Source: Syntrophales bacterium
Lineage (GTDB): Bacteria > Desulfobacterota > Syntrophia > Syntrophales > UBA2210
Direction of reading: 5' to 3'
Assembly (NCBI GenBank): GCA_030655735.1
Contig: JAUSPK010000103.1
Location: 1-8,954, forward strand
DNA length: 8,954 bases
Part shown: positions 1-5,718 of the stretch, one piece after another
How the letters are laid out: each line of letters starts with the position of its first letter
Position numbering within the stretch: the stretch's first letter is position 1
The notes under the pieces: generated by a model
What the model was told of the DNA's origin: nothing
The model's database searches: none
What the model saw: the letters and a program-made list of their open reading frames with translations, nothing else
Position numbers and translations under genes: made by a program

Positions 1-199
1 CTCTAAAGGAATAAGTGATAAGTTTCAAGTCGCTCTGGTAAACCGAGGGAAGGTAATAATTGTTAATCACGAGTATGATAAGATTACCGATAAGGGCCTA
101 GAGCCAGCGGTAATATTTCCAGAAATAGCTAAGAATTATAAACAATTTATTGATTTAACCATAAAATTAAACGGAAGAGCAGATGCAGCATGGTGCTGA
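1..199 (+). CDS. 3' end of an unrecognised AT-rich gene
   Basis: Reading from base 2, an open frame of 65 codons runs to a TGA at 197-199; the 5' part lies outside the window. The visible tail is hydrophilic with alternating charged and aliphatic residues (for example LVNRGKVIIVNHEYDKI, then FPEIAKNYKQFIDLTIKL) and ends in RADAAWC. No membrane segment or known motif is visible, and I do not recognise the family. By hand count the stretch is about 36% GC, whereas the following gene is well above 60% in places, so this gene may be horizontally acquired or the edge of an accessory island. That it is coding is inferred from the long open frame in AT-rich DNA and its protein-like composition; a chance open frame remains possible. 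Confidence 0.55.
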   Translation, partial: SKGISDKFQVALVNRGKVIIVNHEYDKITDKGLEPAVIFPEIAKNYKQFIDLTIKLNGRADAAWC

Positions 200-292
200 A
201 TCCGAACCCCAAAAATCGCTTATGGGGAAGCTTCACCACTACGCAGTTCGCGTCCCACGGTTTGGCCGTTACCGCTTAAGCTAGGAGGGAAG
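200..292. other. gene-free stretch after the partial gene
   Basis: No convincing ORF, tRNA or strong terminator is seen here. CCCCA and TGGGG could pair as a 5-bp stem with an 11-base loop shortly after the stop codon, but there is no T-run behind it, so termination is not supported. A Shine-Dalgarno-like AGGAGGGA lies at 283-290 but no start codon and reading frame follow at a useful distance. Base composition shifts here from AT-rich to GC-rich, so any boundary of an inserted segment would fall in this stretch. Confidence 0.35.
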
Positions 293-321
293 TATACATT
301 GCCCATAAAACGAGGTATAAT
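293..321 (+). promoter_or_regulatory. sigma70-like promoter for yggS
   Basis: TATACA at 293-298 (4 of 6 matches to TTGACA) and a perfect TATAAT at 316-321 are separated by 17 bases. The predicted transcript start is near 328, giving a leader of roughly 54 bases before the yggS ATG at 382. The perfect -10 and ideal spacing support it; the -35 is only fair. Confidence 0.55.
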
Positions 322-338
322 CAGTCAAAGTTATTTTC

Positions 339-353
339 ACCGGCTCCGCCGGT
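339..353 (+). promoter_or_regulatory. perfect 6-bp hairpin in the yggS leader
   Basis: ACCGGC at 339-344 and GCCGGT at 348-353 pair perfectly around a 3-base loop (TCC). It lies just after the predicted transcript start and ends 15 bases before the AAGGAG ribosome binding site (369-374). The following bases (TTCGGGTTT) are only weakly T-rich, so it is not a convincing terminator for yggS transcripts. It could stabilise the 5' end of the mRNA or be left over from termination of the upstream gene. The role is inference. Confidence 0.4.
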
Positions 354-381
354 TTCGGGTTTAGTCAGAAGGAGAATCATC

Positions 382-1071
382 ATGTCAGCAGTAGGGGAGA
401 ACATACGGAGGATACGGGAGGAGATCGCCGAGGCGGCTCTGAGGTCGGGGAGGGAGCCTTCCGAGATCAGGCTGATGGCCGTGACCAAGACGGTGGATGA
501 TAAACGGATACTGGAGGCGATCGAGGCCGGTGTGGATATCATGGGCGAGAATTACATCCAGGAGGCGAAGAGAAAGATCGAGGCGATGGATGTGGATGTC
601 AAATGGCACATGATCGGCCACCTGCAGTCCAACAAGGCAAAATACGCGGTAAGGCTCTTTGACATGGTTCACTCCGTCGACCGGATGGGGCTCGCCGCGG
701 AGCTTGATAAACGGTCTGCGGCCGCCGACCGCGTGACCGATATTCTTGTAGAGGTGAATGTCAGCGGCGAGGAGAGCAAGAGCGGTGTCCGCGCGGATGA
801 TGCGCCCGCCCTGGTAAGGGAAATCGCGCGGCTCGATAATCTTTCGATCCGGGGACTCATGACGATGCCCCCCTGGTTCGATGATCCGGAAGACGCCAGG
901 CCGTACTGTGTGGCCCTGCGGGAGCTGAAGGACAGGATTGCCGCGGAAGAGATACCGGGTGTCGAGATGCGCGAGCTCTCAATGGGGATGTCGGGCGATT
1001 ACCGGGTTGCCGTGGAGGAGGGCGCGACCATCGTGAGGGTCGGGACCGCCATATTCGGCGCGCGGGTGTGA
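382..1071 (+). CDS. yggS: YggS/PLPBP-family pyridoxal phosphate homeostasis protein
   Basis: A 229-residue protein of the YggS/PROSC family: a single TIM-barrel, PLP-binding protein like the N-terminal domain of alanine racemase, acting in the cytosol in vitamin B6 and amino-acid homeostasis, with no enzymatic activity known. Visible family motifs in order: AVTKTV with the PLP-binding lysine K36; GENYIQEA at 55-62; WHMIGHLQSNK at 75-85; VNVSGEESKSG at 125-135; RGLMTMPP at 157-164; LSMGMSGDY at 199-207; and the phosphate-binding end GATIVRVGTAIFG at 214-226. Length matches the family. The ATG is fixed by AAGGAG at 369-374, 7 bases upstream. It is a single-gene unit with its own promoter and converges on yhaM. 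In many bacteria yggS sits beside proC, yggT or division genes; here the upstream neighbour is an unrelated AT-rich gene. Confidence 0.96.
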   Translation: MSAVGENIRRIREEIAEAALRSGREPSEIRLMAVTKTVDDKRILEAIEAGVDIMGENYIQEAKRKIEAMDVDVKWHMIGHLQSNKAKYAVRLFDMVHSVDRMGLAAELDKRSAAADRVTDILVEVNVSGEESKSGVRADDAPALVREIARLDNLSIRGLMTMPPWFDDPEDARPYCVALRELKDRIAAEEIPGVEMRELSMGMSGDYRVAVEEGATIVRVGTAIFGARV

Positions 1072-1090
1072 GTACATACAATGGAGTCGC

Positions 1091-1140
1091 ATTCACCCTC
1101 ACCCCAACCCTCTCCCATCAAGGGAAGGGAGAGGGAGGTT
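1091..1140. repeat. C-rich/G-rich intergenic hairpin repeat
   Basis: CCCTCTCCC at 1108-1116 and GGGAGAGGG at 1127-1135 form a perfect 9-bp stem around a 10-base loop, preceded by a strand-biased CCCTCACCCCAA run from 1096. Similar CCCTCACCCC-CCCTCTCCC / GGGAGAGGG sequences are seen in intergenic regions of many bacterial genomes, so this is probably one copy of a dispersed REP-like element. It lies 36 bases after the yggS stop and could act as a structured 3' end for yggS mRNA, although no T-run follows on this strand. Confidence 0.6.
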
Positions 1141-1173
1141 TATGACTTCTTACGAGTGCATTAAGCATTAAAC

Positions 1174-1288
1174 ATTGAAGCTCCCCGCAACAAGTTGCGG
1201 GGAATCTCCTATTGTTAAGGAAAATATTTGTTTTGTATTCGCTCGCTTACCCCGCCGCAAGCAACGGGGAATGCGCTCGCTGTTCAAT
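1174..1288. repeat. double-hairpin MITE/REP-like element
   Basis: Two related hairpins lie in the same orientation. The first, 1183-1202, is a perfect 9-bp stem (CCCCGCAAC / GTTGCGGGG) with a 2-base loop. The second, 1250-1269, keeps the CCCCGC..CAAG..GGGGAAT pattern but its inner stem is degenerate, leaving CCCCG / CGGGG. The 7-base CGCTCGC occurs on both sides of the second hairpin (1240-1246 and 1274-1280). ATTGAA at 1174-1179 and TTCAAT at 1283-1288 form short inverted ends. An AT-rich spacer separates the hairpins. The layout suggests a non-autonomous dispersed element of about 115 bases filling the convergent gap between yggS and yhaM. It may also shape transcript ends from both sides; neither hairpin has a good T-run. 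Confidence 0.6.
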
Positions 1289-1306
1289 TCAACATCAAAA
1301 ATTGTT

Positions 1307-2287
1307 TTAACTGTTCTCCTGGCCTTCGCTTCCCGGTTTCTGCCCTTTATAGATGAATCTCTCGAGCAGCCTGTGGTAGGGCGTCCAGTCTGATTCATTC
1401 CCCGGAGCGTTCATAAATCCGCTGAACGCGTTTGTCTTCGCGTCCAGATCATCGATAAAGTTTACGATGAGGGCCTCCAGCGTCTTTGGACGTTTCGGAG
1501 ATCCGAATTCCAAGACCCCGTGATGACTGAGGAGTATGTGCCGAAGCTCGAGGGCGAGCTGCTTTGGGAAGTTCTCGATTGCGGCGATCTTTGTGTTCAC
1601 AAACTCTACCGCCAGGACGATGTGACCGACAAGCCGTCCCTCGTCGGTATAGTCCATTGTGCCGTCGAATGAGAGCTCGTGAATCTTTCCTATGTCATGC
1701 AGTATCCCCCCCGTCATGGCGAGATCCCTGTTCACCTGCCGGTAATGCTGTGTCACCGGGTCGAGAAGCTGTGTCACGGAGAGCGTGTGTTCGAGGAGCC
1801 CCCCTATGTACGCGTGATGAAAGCCTTTAGCTGCTGGCGCCTTTCGGAAGGCATCCGCCGTCTTCTCGTCACCGAATATCAGATCCAGGAGGGCCTTCAG
1901 GTGCGGGTTCTGTATCGTGCGTATGATCTCCATGAGCGCCTCAAACATTTCGGAAGTGTCCGAGGCGGATGACGGCAGATAATCGGCAGGTGTGACTGCC
2001 GGGTCATTGACGACGGAGATCTTCGAGATGGAGAGCTGAATCATATTTCTGAAGCTTACCGCCTGGGACTGGATCTGGATGATGTCCCCCGTCTGGAATA
2101 TGCCGTTCATCTCGGCCGCCCTGTCCCATACCCTCCCCTCGACCTCCCCCGTTGTGTCTCTGAGCTTCAGATTCAGGTAGGGGTTTCCCTTCTGGGATAT
2201 GGCCATATTCTTTTCCGTAACGAGAAACAGGTCACTGACCCGGTCCCCCGCCCGTATATCCTTCACATAGATGTTTTTCGTGTTCAA
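1307..2287 (-). CDS. yhaM: YhaM-family 3'-5' exoribonuclease (OB-fold + HD domain)
   Basis: A 326-residue protein resembling Bacillus YhaM (about 314 residues), a cytosolic metal-dependent 3'-5' exoribonuclease that also acts on single-stranded DNA. The N-terminal OB-fold (about 10-95) shows KGNPYLNLKLRDTTGEVEGRVWD. The HD-phosphohydrolase domain (about 155-315) shows GGLLEHTLS (H167), ILHDIGK with the H197-D198 metal pair, GH at 221-222, LLSHHG at 252-257 and the DDLDAK metal/phosphate motif at 279-284. I chose TTG at 2287-2285: residues encoded further upstream are fdhD read in another frame, whereas homology starts right after this codon. AGGCGGG lies 7 bases upstream, and the TTGA overlap with the fdhD stop implies translational coupling. 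GTG eight codons in is an alternative. It is the last gene of the selB-fdhD-yhaM operon; its functional link to selenium or formate metabolism is not evident. Confidence 0.9.
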   Translation of the reverse strand: MNTKNIYVKDIRAGDRVSDLFLVTEKNMAISQKGNPYLNLKLRDTTGEVEGRVWDRAAEMNGIFQTGDIIQIQSQAVSFRNMIQLSISKISVVNDPAVTPADYLPSSASDTSEMFEALMEIIRTIQNPHLKALLDLIFGDEKTADAFRKAPAAKGFHHAYIGGLLEHTLSVTQLLDPVTQHYRQVNRDLAMTGGILHDIGKIHELSFDGTMDYTDEGRLVGHIVLAVEFVNTKIAAIENFPKQLALELRHILLSHHGVLEFGSPKRPKTLEALIVNFIDDLDAKTNAFSGFMNAPGNESDWTPYHRLLERFIYKGQKPGSEGQENS

Positions 2288-3051
2288 AACCGTACCCGCC
2301 TTTCGTTGGAATATACCTTGAATGCCCCGCCTCTCACGTGTCCTATGAGGGTGATGCCCGCGTCCTTTAAGATGCCGACCGCCTCGGAGGTCGGAACCGA
2401 ATGGGAGATCATGATGGGGATGCCCAGCGTCCACACCTTCTCCGCGATCTCCGAGGAGACCCTTCCCGTCTTGACGATGATCTTGTCGGAGCAGTCGATG
2501 CCACCAAGCAGGGCATATCCGCCCAGCATGTCGATGGTGTTGTGCCGCCCGATATCGTCCCTGAGAATGATGATCTTCTCCGTGTCGGCGAGGGCCGAAC
2601 AGTGGGTGCCGTGCGTCTCCTTGTGGAGCGGAGATGAGGACAGCAGCTCTTCCATAAATTCGATCGCCTTCTCCGGGGATATCGAAATATCGGATGTAAT
2701 ACGGTCTTTTCTCTTCCCCGATCCCTTTGTCTTTGCGCCGCTGGACAGGATGAATAGGCCCGAAGAGGTCGGCTCCGAAGGGGCTTTATCTTTTGTGAGG
2801 ACGTCAACCCTCAATTTTTCAGGGTCTGCCGTGATTGTTTCTATGTCTTTCAGGGTTTCGATAGCGCCGAGCGACCTGAGGAAGCCTGCCGCCAGTTCCT
2901 CGAGGTAGACCCCCGTGCAGGCGATGGTCGCGACCCTCCGGCTGTTCAGAAATATTTCAACGGGTTCCTCCCTGACGACCGGTTCGGAGATCCGGGAGAT
3001 CGTTCCCTTGTTGTAAAAGGTTACATCGATCTTTTCCGTGGGCGCCTTCAC
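2284..3051 (-). CDS. fdhD: FdhD-family formate dehydrogenase accessory sulfurtransferase, cysteine loop altered
   Basis: A 255-residue FdhD/NarQ family protein. FdhD accepts sulfur from the cysteine desulfurase IscS and passes it to the bis-MGD molybdenum cofactor of formate dehydrogenase in the cytosol. The family match is clear: LEELAAGFLRSLGAI (50-64), RDDIGRHNTIDMLGG (164-178), KTGRVSSEIAEKV (194-206), and the cofactor-binding end VPTSEAVGILKDAGITLIGHVRGG (219-242, written here only as a landmark for VPTSEA and VRGG). The odd feature is the loop that in E. coli carries CxxC and in many homologues SGCG: here it reads LSSGAKTKGSG (102-112) with no cysteine. Remaining cysteines are C45, C151 and C187. 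It starts with GTG inside a GTGA overlap with the selB stop, with GAGAGG 6 bases upstream. Pairing with selB implies a selenocysteine formate dehydrogenase elsewhere. Confidence 0.93.
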   Translation of the reverse strand: MKAPTEKIDVTFYNKGTISRISEPVVREEPVEIFLNSRRVATIACTGVYLEELAAGFLRSLGAIETLKDIETITADPEKLRVDVLTKDKAPSEPTSSGLFILSSGAKTKGSGKRKDRITSDISISPEKAIEFMEELLSSSPLHKETHGTHCSALADTEKIIILRDDIGRHNTIDMLGGYALLGGIDCSDKIIVKTGRVSSEIAEKVWTLGIPIMISHSVPTSEAVGILKDAGITLIGHVRGGAFKVYSNERRVRF

Positions 3052-4958
3052 GTCGTCCTCTCTCTGAGCATCCGGTGGTCCTCCACCCGGATGGTCAGTT
3101 TTGTTTTATCAAAATATTCCATAAGTGGAATTATAAACTTGCGCGACAGGCCGGTCAGCTCCTTGAAGGTGGCGGGGGATGCCTTGCCGTCTTTGATAAG
3201 AAGCGCCCGGTAATCCTCCTTCAGCTGGTCGAGGGCCTCACGGTGGAAATACATATCCTCGTTGAGCTTGACGAGAACGTTTTCGCTCAGCATGACATTC
3301 AGGATATCGACTGCCGCCTTCCTATTTTTGGAAAATTTTTCCATGAGCTCTTTTGTCAGAGGGGGCGTCAGTGCCGCGTTCTTATAAATGCCGGTGATCT
3401 CTTCCCTGAGCTGTGCCTCGTCCTCTTTCAGCTTGACCGCGTGACCCTCGATCCGGACAGTTTCCTTTGCCGCGACGATTTTTTTGTCATCCCCCAGGTC
3501 TTTGATCGCCTTGCTGAAGAGCTTGGGATCGATAAAATCTCCAAGGGTGATCCTCAGTTCTTCTCTGGAGATGCCCTCCTTCAGGGGATATTTCTTATGG
3601 TATGCCGATATCTCGGAGATCACCCGGTCCTGGAAATCCCCATATGCCCGGGAGGAAATAACCCTGCGTTCGTCGCGGTCGATCAGGAGAACCCTTTTTT
3701 CAGACAGCATCTTCTCAAGGATCTTTTCCTGCTCGCCGGGCGAAAGGCCGGTCCGTATTGCGAGACTCAGGCCTGGGATGCCGTCGAGGCCGGCCCTTTC
3801 CAGTATGATCTCTGTTTTCTCCTCCCCGGTCCCCTGGTCGAGTTTTTCCACTTCGCCGGGTGTCGAATGCTTCCTGCGTTTTTTTGCGAGGGGATCCGTG
3901 ATCTCACCCCCTCCGACCGTGGTAATCGGAGAATAGCTCCTGATGACAAACCGGTCCCCCGACATCGCCACCACCGGGGTTGCAGGGATCACCTGCGCGT
4001 ATGTCTCTTCCCCAGGCTCCAGTTCGTCCCGGTCGGGCAATATGATTCTCGAAATTGTTTCACTGGTCCCCGTGTGGAATCTGACAAGCGCCCGATTCTT
4101 CAGTTTCTTGCCCGCGCTGGCAAGGTATTTCATGTGAATATCCAGGCGATCGGATGCCTCAAATGTGGAGGGGCGGGTGAGGACATACCCCCTCTCTATC
4201 GTTGTGCGGTCAGTTCCCTGGAGGTTGATGGCTGTTCTCTGCCCGGCCTGTGCCTCTTCTGCGGTTTCGTTGTGGACCTGAATACCCCGTATCTTTGCCT
4301 GTCCCCCGGAAGGCATGATCTCGACGGTGTCTCCAACCCGTATCTTCCCGGAGGCGAGCGTCCCGGTTACCACCGTGCCAAAGCCCTTCATGGTGAATAC
4401 CCGGTCCACCGGCAGCCTGAAAAGGCCCGAATCTGTTCTTTCATCCAGTGTGGATATGATTTCGCTGAGTGCCTGAAGGAATTCCGGGAGTCCGGCGCCG
4501 GTAACCGATGAAAGGGGAACGATCGGAGATCCCTCCAGAAAGGTTCCCTCGAGAAAGTTCCTGACATCTTCCTGCACGAGGGCAAGCCATTCCTCGTCCA
4601 CCATGTCTATCTTCGTGAGGGCCACAATCCCCCTTTTGATGCCGAGGAGCTCGCATATCTCGAAATGCTCCCGCGTCTGCGGCATGACGCCTTCGTCCGC
4701 CGCGATCACCAGGGCAACCAGGTCGATCCCCGCGGCGCCGGCGACCATATTCTTTACGAATTTTTCATGACCGGGGACGTCCACGATCCCGATCTTCTGA
4801 CCATCCGGGAGGACAAGGGGCGCGAACCCCAGTTCGATCGTAATCCCTCGCTCTTTCTCCTCCTTGAGTCGGTCCGTATCCACGTTGGTGAGGGCCTTTA
4901 TGAGGGAGGTCTTCCCGTGGTCGACATGTCCCGCTGTGCCCAAGATGATGTGTTTCAT
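3048..4958 (-). CDS. selB: selenocysteine-specific elongation factor SelB
   Basis: A 636-residue SelB, the GTPase that brings selenocysteyl-tRNA to the ribosome at UGA codons marked by a SECIS hairpin. The GTPase domain is intact: P-loop GTAGHVDHGKT (7-17), switch RGITIELGF (37-45), DVPGHE (60-65), TKID (115-118) and SSVTG (150-154). EF-Tu-like domains II/III follow (about 175-365; VFTMKGFGTVVTGTL is a clear domain II landmark). The remaining part, to the C-terminus, is the winged-helix region that binds SECIS RNA. Length matches bacterial SelB. The ATG at 4958 directly gives the family start MKHIILGTAGHVDHGKT. It is the first gene of the minus-strand operon, overlapping fdhD by 4 bases. No selA, selD, selC tRNA or Sec-containing gene is in the window, so the rest of the Sec machinery must be elsewhere. 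Confidence 0.97.
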   Translation of the reverse strand: MKHIILGTAGHVDHGKTSLIKALTNVDTDRLKEEKERGITIELGFAPLVLPDGQKIGIVDVPGHEKFVKNMVAGAAGIDLVALVIAADEGVMPQTREHFEICELLGIKRGIVALTKIDMVDEEWLALVQEDVRNFLEGTFLEGSPIVPLSSVTGAGLPEFLQALSEIISTLDERTDSGLFRLPVDRVFTMKGFGTVVTGTLASGKIRVGDTVEIMPSGGQAKIRGIQVHNETAEEAQAGQRTAINLQGTDRTTIERGYVLTRPSTFEASDRLDIHMKYLASAGKKLKNRALVRFHTGTSETISRIILPDRDELEPGEETYAQVIPATPVVAMSGDRFVIRSYSPITTVGGGEITDPLAKKRRKHSTPGEVEKLDQGTGEEKTEIILERAGLDGIPGLSLAIRTGLSPGEQEKILEKMLSEKRVLLIDRDERRVISSRAYGDFQDRVISEISAYHKKYPLKEGISREELRITLGDFIDPKLFSKAIKDLGDDKKIVAAKETVRIEGHAVKLKEDEAQLREEITGIYKNAALTPPLTKELMEKFSKNRKAAVDILNVMLSENVLVKLNEDMYFHREALDQLKEDYRALLIKDGKASPATFKELTGLSRKFIIPLMEYFDKTKLTIRVEDHRMLRERTT

Positions 4959-5037
4959 GATTTCCGTCCGATGACCCTGGCCGTTGTTCTGCCTGTTGCA
5001 GGAATAACAAAAACGTGCGGTTTACACAAGCGGATTG

Positions 5038-5066
5038 TCTGTATCGACGATTCTTGTGACGTACAA
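5038..5066 (-). promoter_or_regulatory. possible promoter for selB-fdhD-yhaM
   Basis: On the minus strand, TTGTAC (5066-5061) lies 17 bases from TACAGA (5043-5038). The -10 matches the consensus at only 3 of 6 positions, so this is a weak candidate. It sits back to back with, and partly overlaps, the better promoter for ruvX, which would make the two divergent transcripts compete for this region. The leader to the selB ATG would be about 75 bases. Confidence 0.25.
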
Positions 5067-5082
5067 TCCCCTTTTGTAATAT
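5054..5082 (+). promoter_or_regulatory. sigma70-like promoter for ruvX-mltG
   Basis: TTGTGA at 5054-5059 and TAATAT at 5077-5082 are separated by exactly 17 bases. The predicted transcript start is near 5089, giving a short leader of about 26 bases before the ruvX ATG at 5115. It is located in the 156-base divergent gap between selB and ruvX. Confidence 0.5.
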
Positions 5083-5114
5083 CATGGTGAGTATGTTATA
5101 AATCGCCGCTGACT

Positions 5115-5555
5115 ATGAGAATCCTTGGCCTTGACTACGGGGAAAAAAGAATAGGGGTGGCGGTCTGCGACGAACTGGGTATGACCACCAGGGGGATTGC
5201 CACTATTGCCAGGAAAAACTGGAAGCGGGACATCAAACAGGTCGCCGCGCTTGTAGAGGAGTATGGTGCCCAGATGATCGTTGTCGGGTATCCCGTCAGG
5301 CTGGATGGCACGGAGGGGATCGCCTGCGAGAAGGTGAACGGGTTTGTCGATGCCCTTGAGGCGGGTGTCTGTGTGCCTGTTGTGAAATGGAACGAGGCCC
5401 TCTCCACGAAAGAGGCGGAGGGCCTGCTCAGAGAGGCGGATGTGAATCCCAGAAAGGGAAGGGCGGTTGTTGACAGAATGGCGGCCGCCATTATCCTCCA
5501 GGACTATCTGGAACATAACCCGAAATTCTTAGAAGGGGATACCCCCGCAACTTGA
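5115..5555 (+). CDS. ruvX: RuvX/YqgF-family Holliday junction resolvase-like nuclease
   Basis: A 146-residue RNase H-fold protein of the RuvX/YqgF family, proposed to resolve Holliday junctions and to act in pre-16S rRNA 5' maturation. The first strand carries the catalytic aspartate in LGLDYGEKRIGVAV (D7). VVGYPVRLDGTEG (56-68) is the family's central motif. The third motif reads KWNEALSTKEAEGLL, where the family usually has WDERLST: D becomes N93 and R becomes A95 while E94 is kept. The C-terminal acidic residue is D120 in VVDRMAAAIILQDYL. So three acidic positions (D7, E94, D120) are present. No clear ribosome binding site precedes the ATG; initiation is probably weak, but no other start preserves the first motif. 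The 30-base gap to mltG suggests one transcript. Confidence 0.93.
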   Translation: MRILGLDYGEKRIGVAVCDELGMTTRGIATIARKNWKRDIKQVAALVEEYGAQMIVVGYPVRLDGTEGIACEKVNGFVDALEAGVCVPVVKWNEALSTKEAEGLLREADVNPRKGRAVVDRMAAAIILQDYLEHNPKFLEGDTPAT

Positions 5556-5580
5556 GGCCGCGAAACCCCGGAGAGAACAG

Positions 5581-5718
5581 GAAAGATGACCAAGAAGTGG
5601 CTTAAAATAATTGCGGCCACAGGTGTGGCGCGCGCGAAGGCTATATCCCTAAATATGGTCAGGAACTGGCGTAAGACAATTGTGGTCATAGGTGTGGCGT
5701 GCGCGATGGTTGTATCCC
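5581..5718 (+). repeat. 69-base diverged tandem duplication over the mltG start
   Basis: Bases 5581-5649 and 5650-5718 align without gaps at 53 of 69 positions (77%), including a 10-base identical core AGGTGTGGCG. The unit is 23 codons and each copy carries an in-frame ATG (5586 and 5655). The encoded copies begin MTKKWLKIIAATGVARAKAI and MVRNWRKTIVVIGVACAMVV. Copy 2 runs into the membrane segment; copy 1 has charged residues (R15, K18) in the corresponding hydrophobic stretch and so has probably lost membrane-spanning ability. Confidence 0.85.

Noticed and set aside
200..300. tRNA or tmRNA fragment near GGGGTTCGGATTC (minus strand) and CAGTTCGCG (plus strand)
   Set aside because: T-loop-like words occur, but the flanking bases do not pair into a T-arm and no acceptor or anticodon stem is found; no selC-like tRNA was seen here or beside selB.
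1175..1393. 72-codon plus-strand ORF starting in the hairpin repeat
   Set aside because: Its first half is the translated repeat element and its second half is antisense to the end of yhaM; such repeat-derived frames are common false predictions.
2288..2434. N-terminal extension of yhaM to an ATG at 2434
   Set aside because: These 49 codons are fdhD DNA read out of frame; homology to YhaM begins only after the TTG at 2287.
3075..4511. 478-codon open frame on the plus strand opposite selB
   Set aside because: It lies wholly antisense to an unmistakable SelB; GC-rich codon use of selB leaves few stops on the other strand, and the translation shows no recognisable motif.
4978..4994. sigma54-like GG-N10-GC element (CTGGCCGTTGTTCTGCC)
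   Set aside because: Spacing fits, but most of the consensus between and after GG and GC is missing, and it points towards ruvX, which has a better sigma70-like promoter.
5586..5654. First 23 codons of mltG as a separate leader peptide
   Set aside because: No stop codon separates them from the rest of mltG; the frame is continuous and the unit is a duplication.
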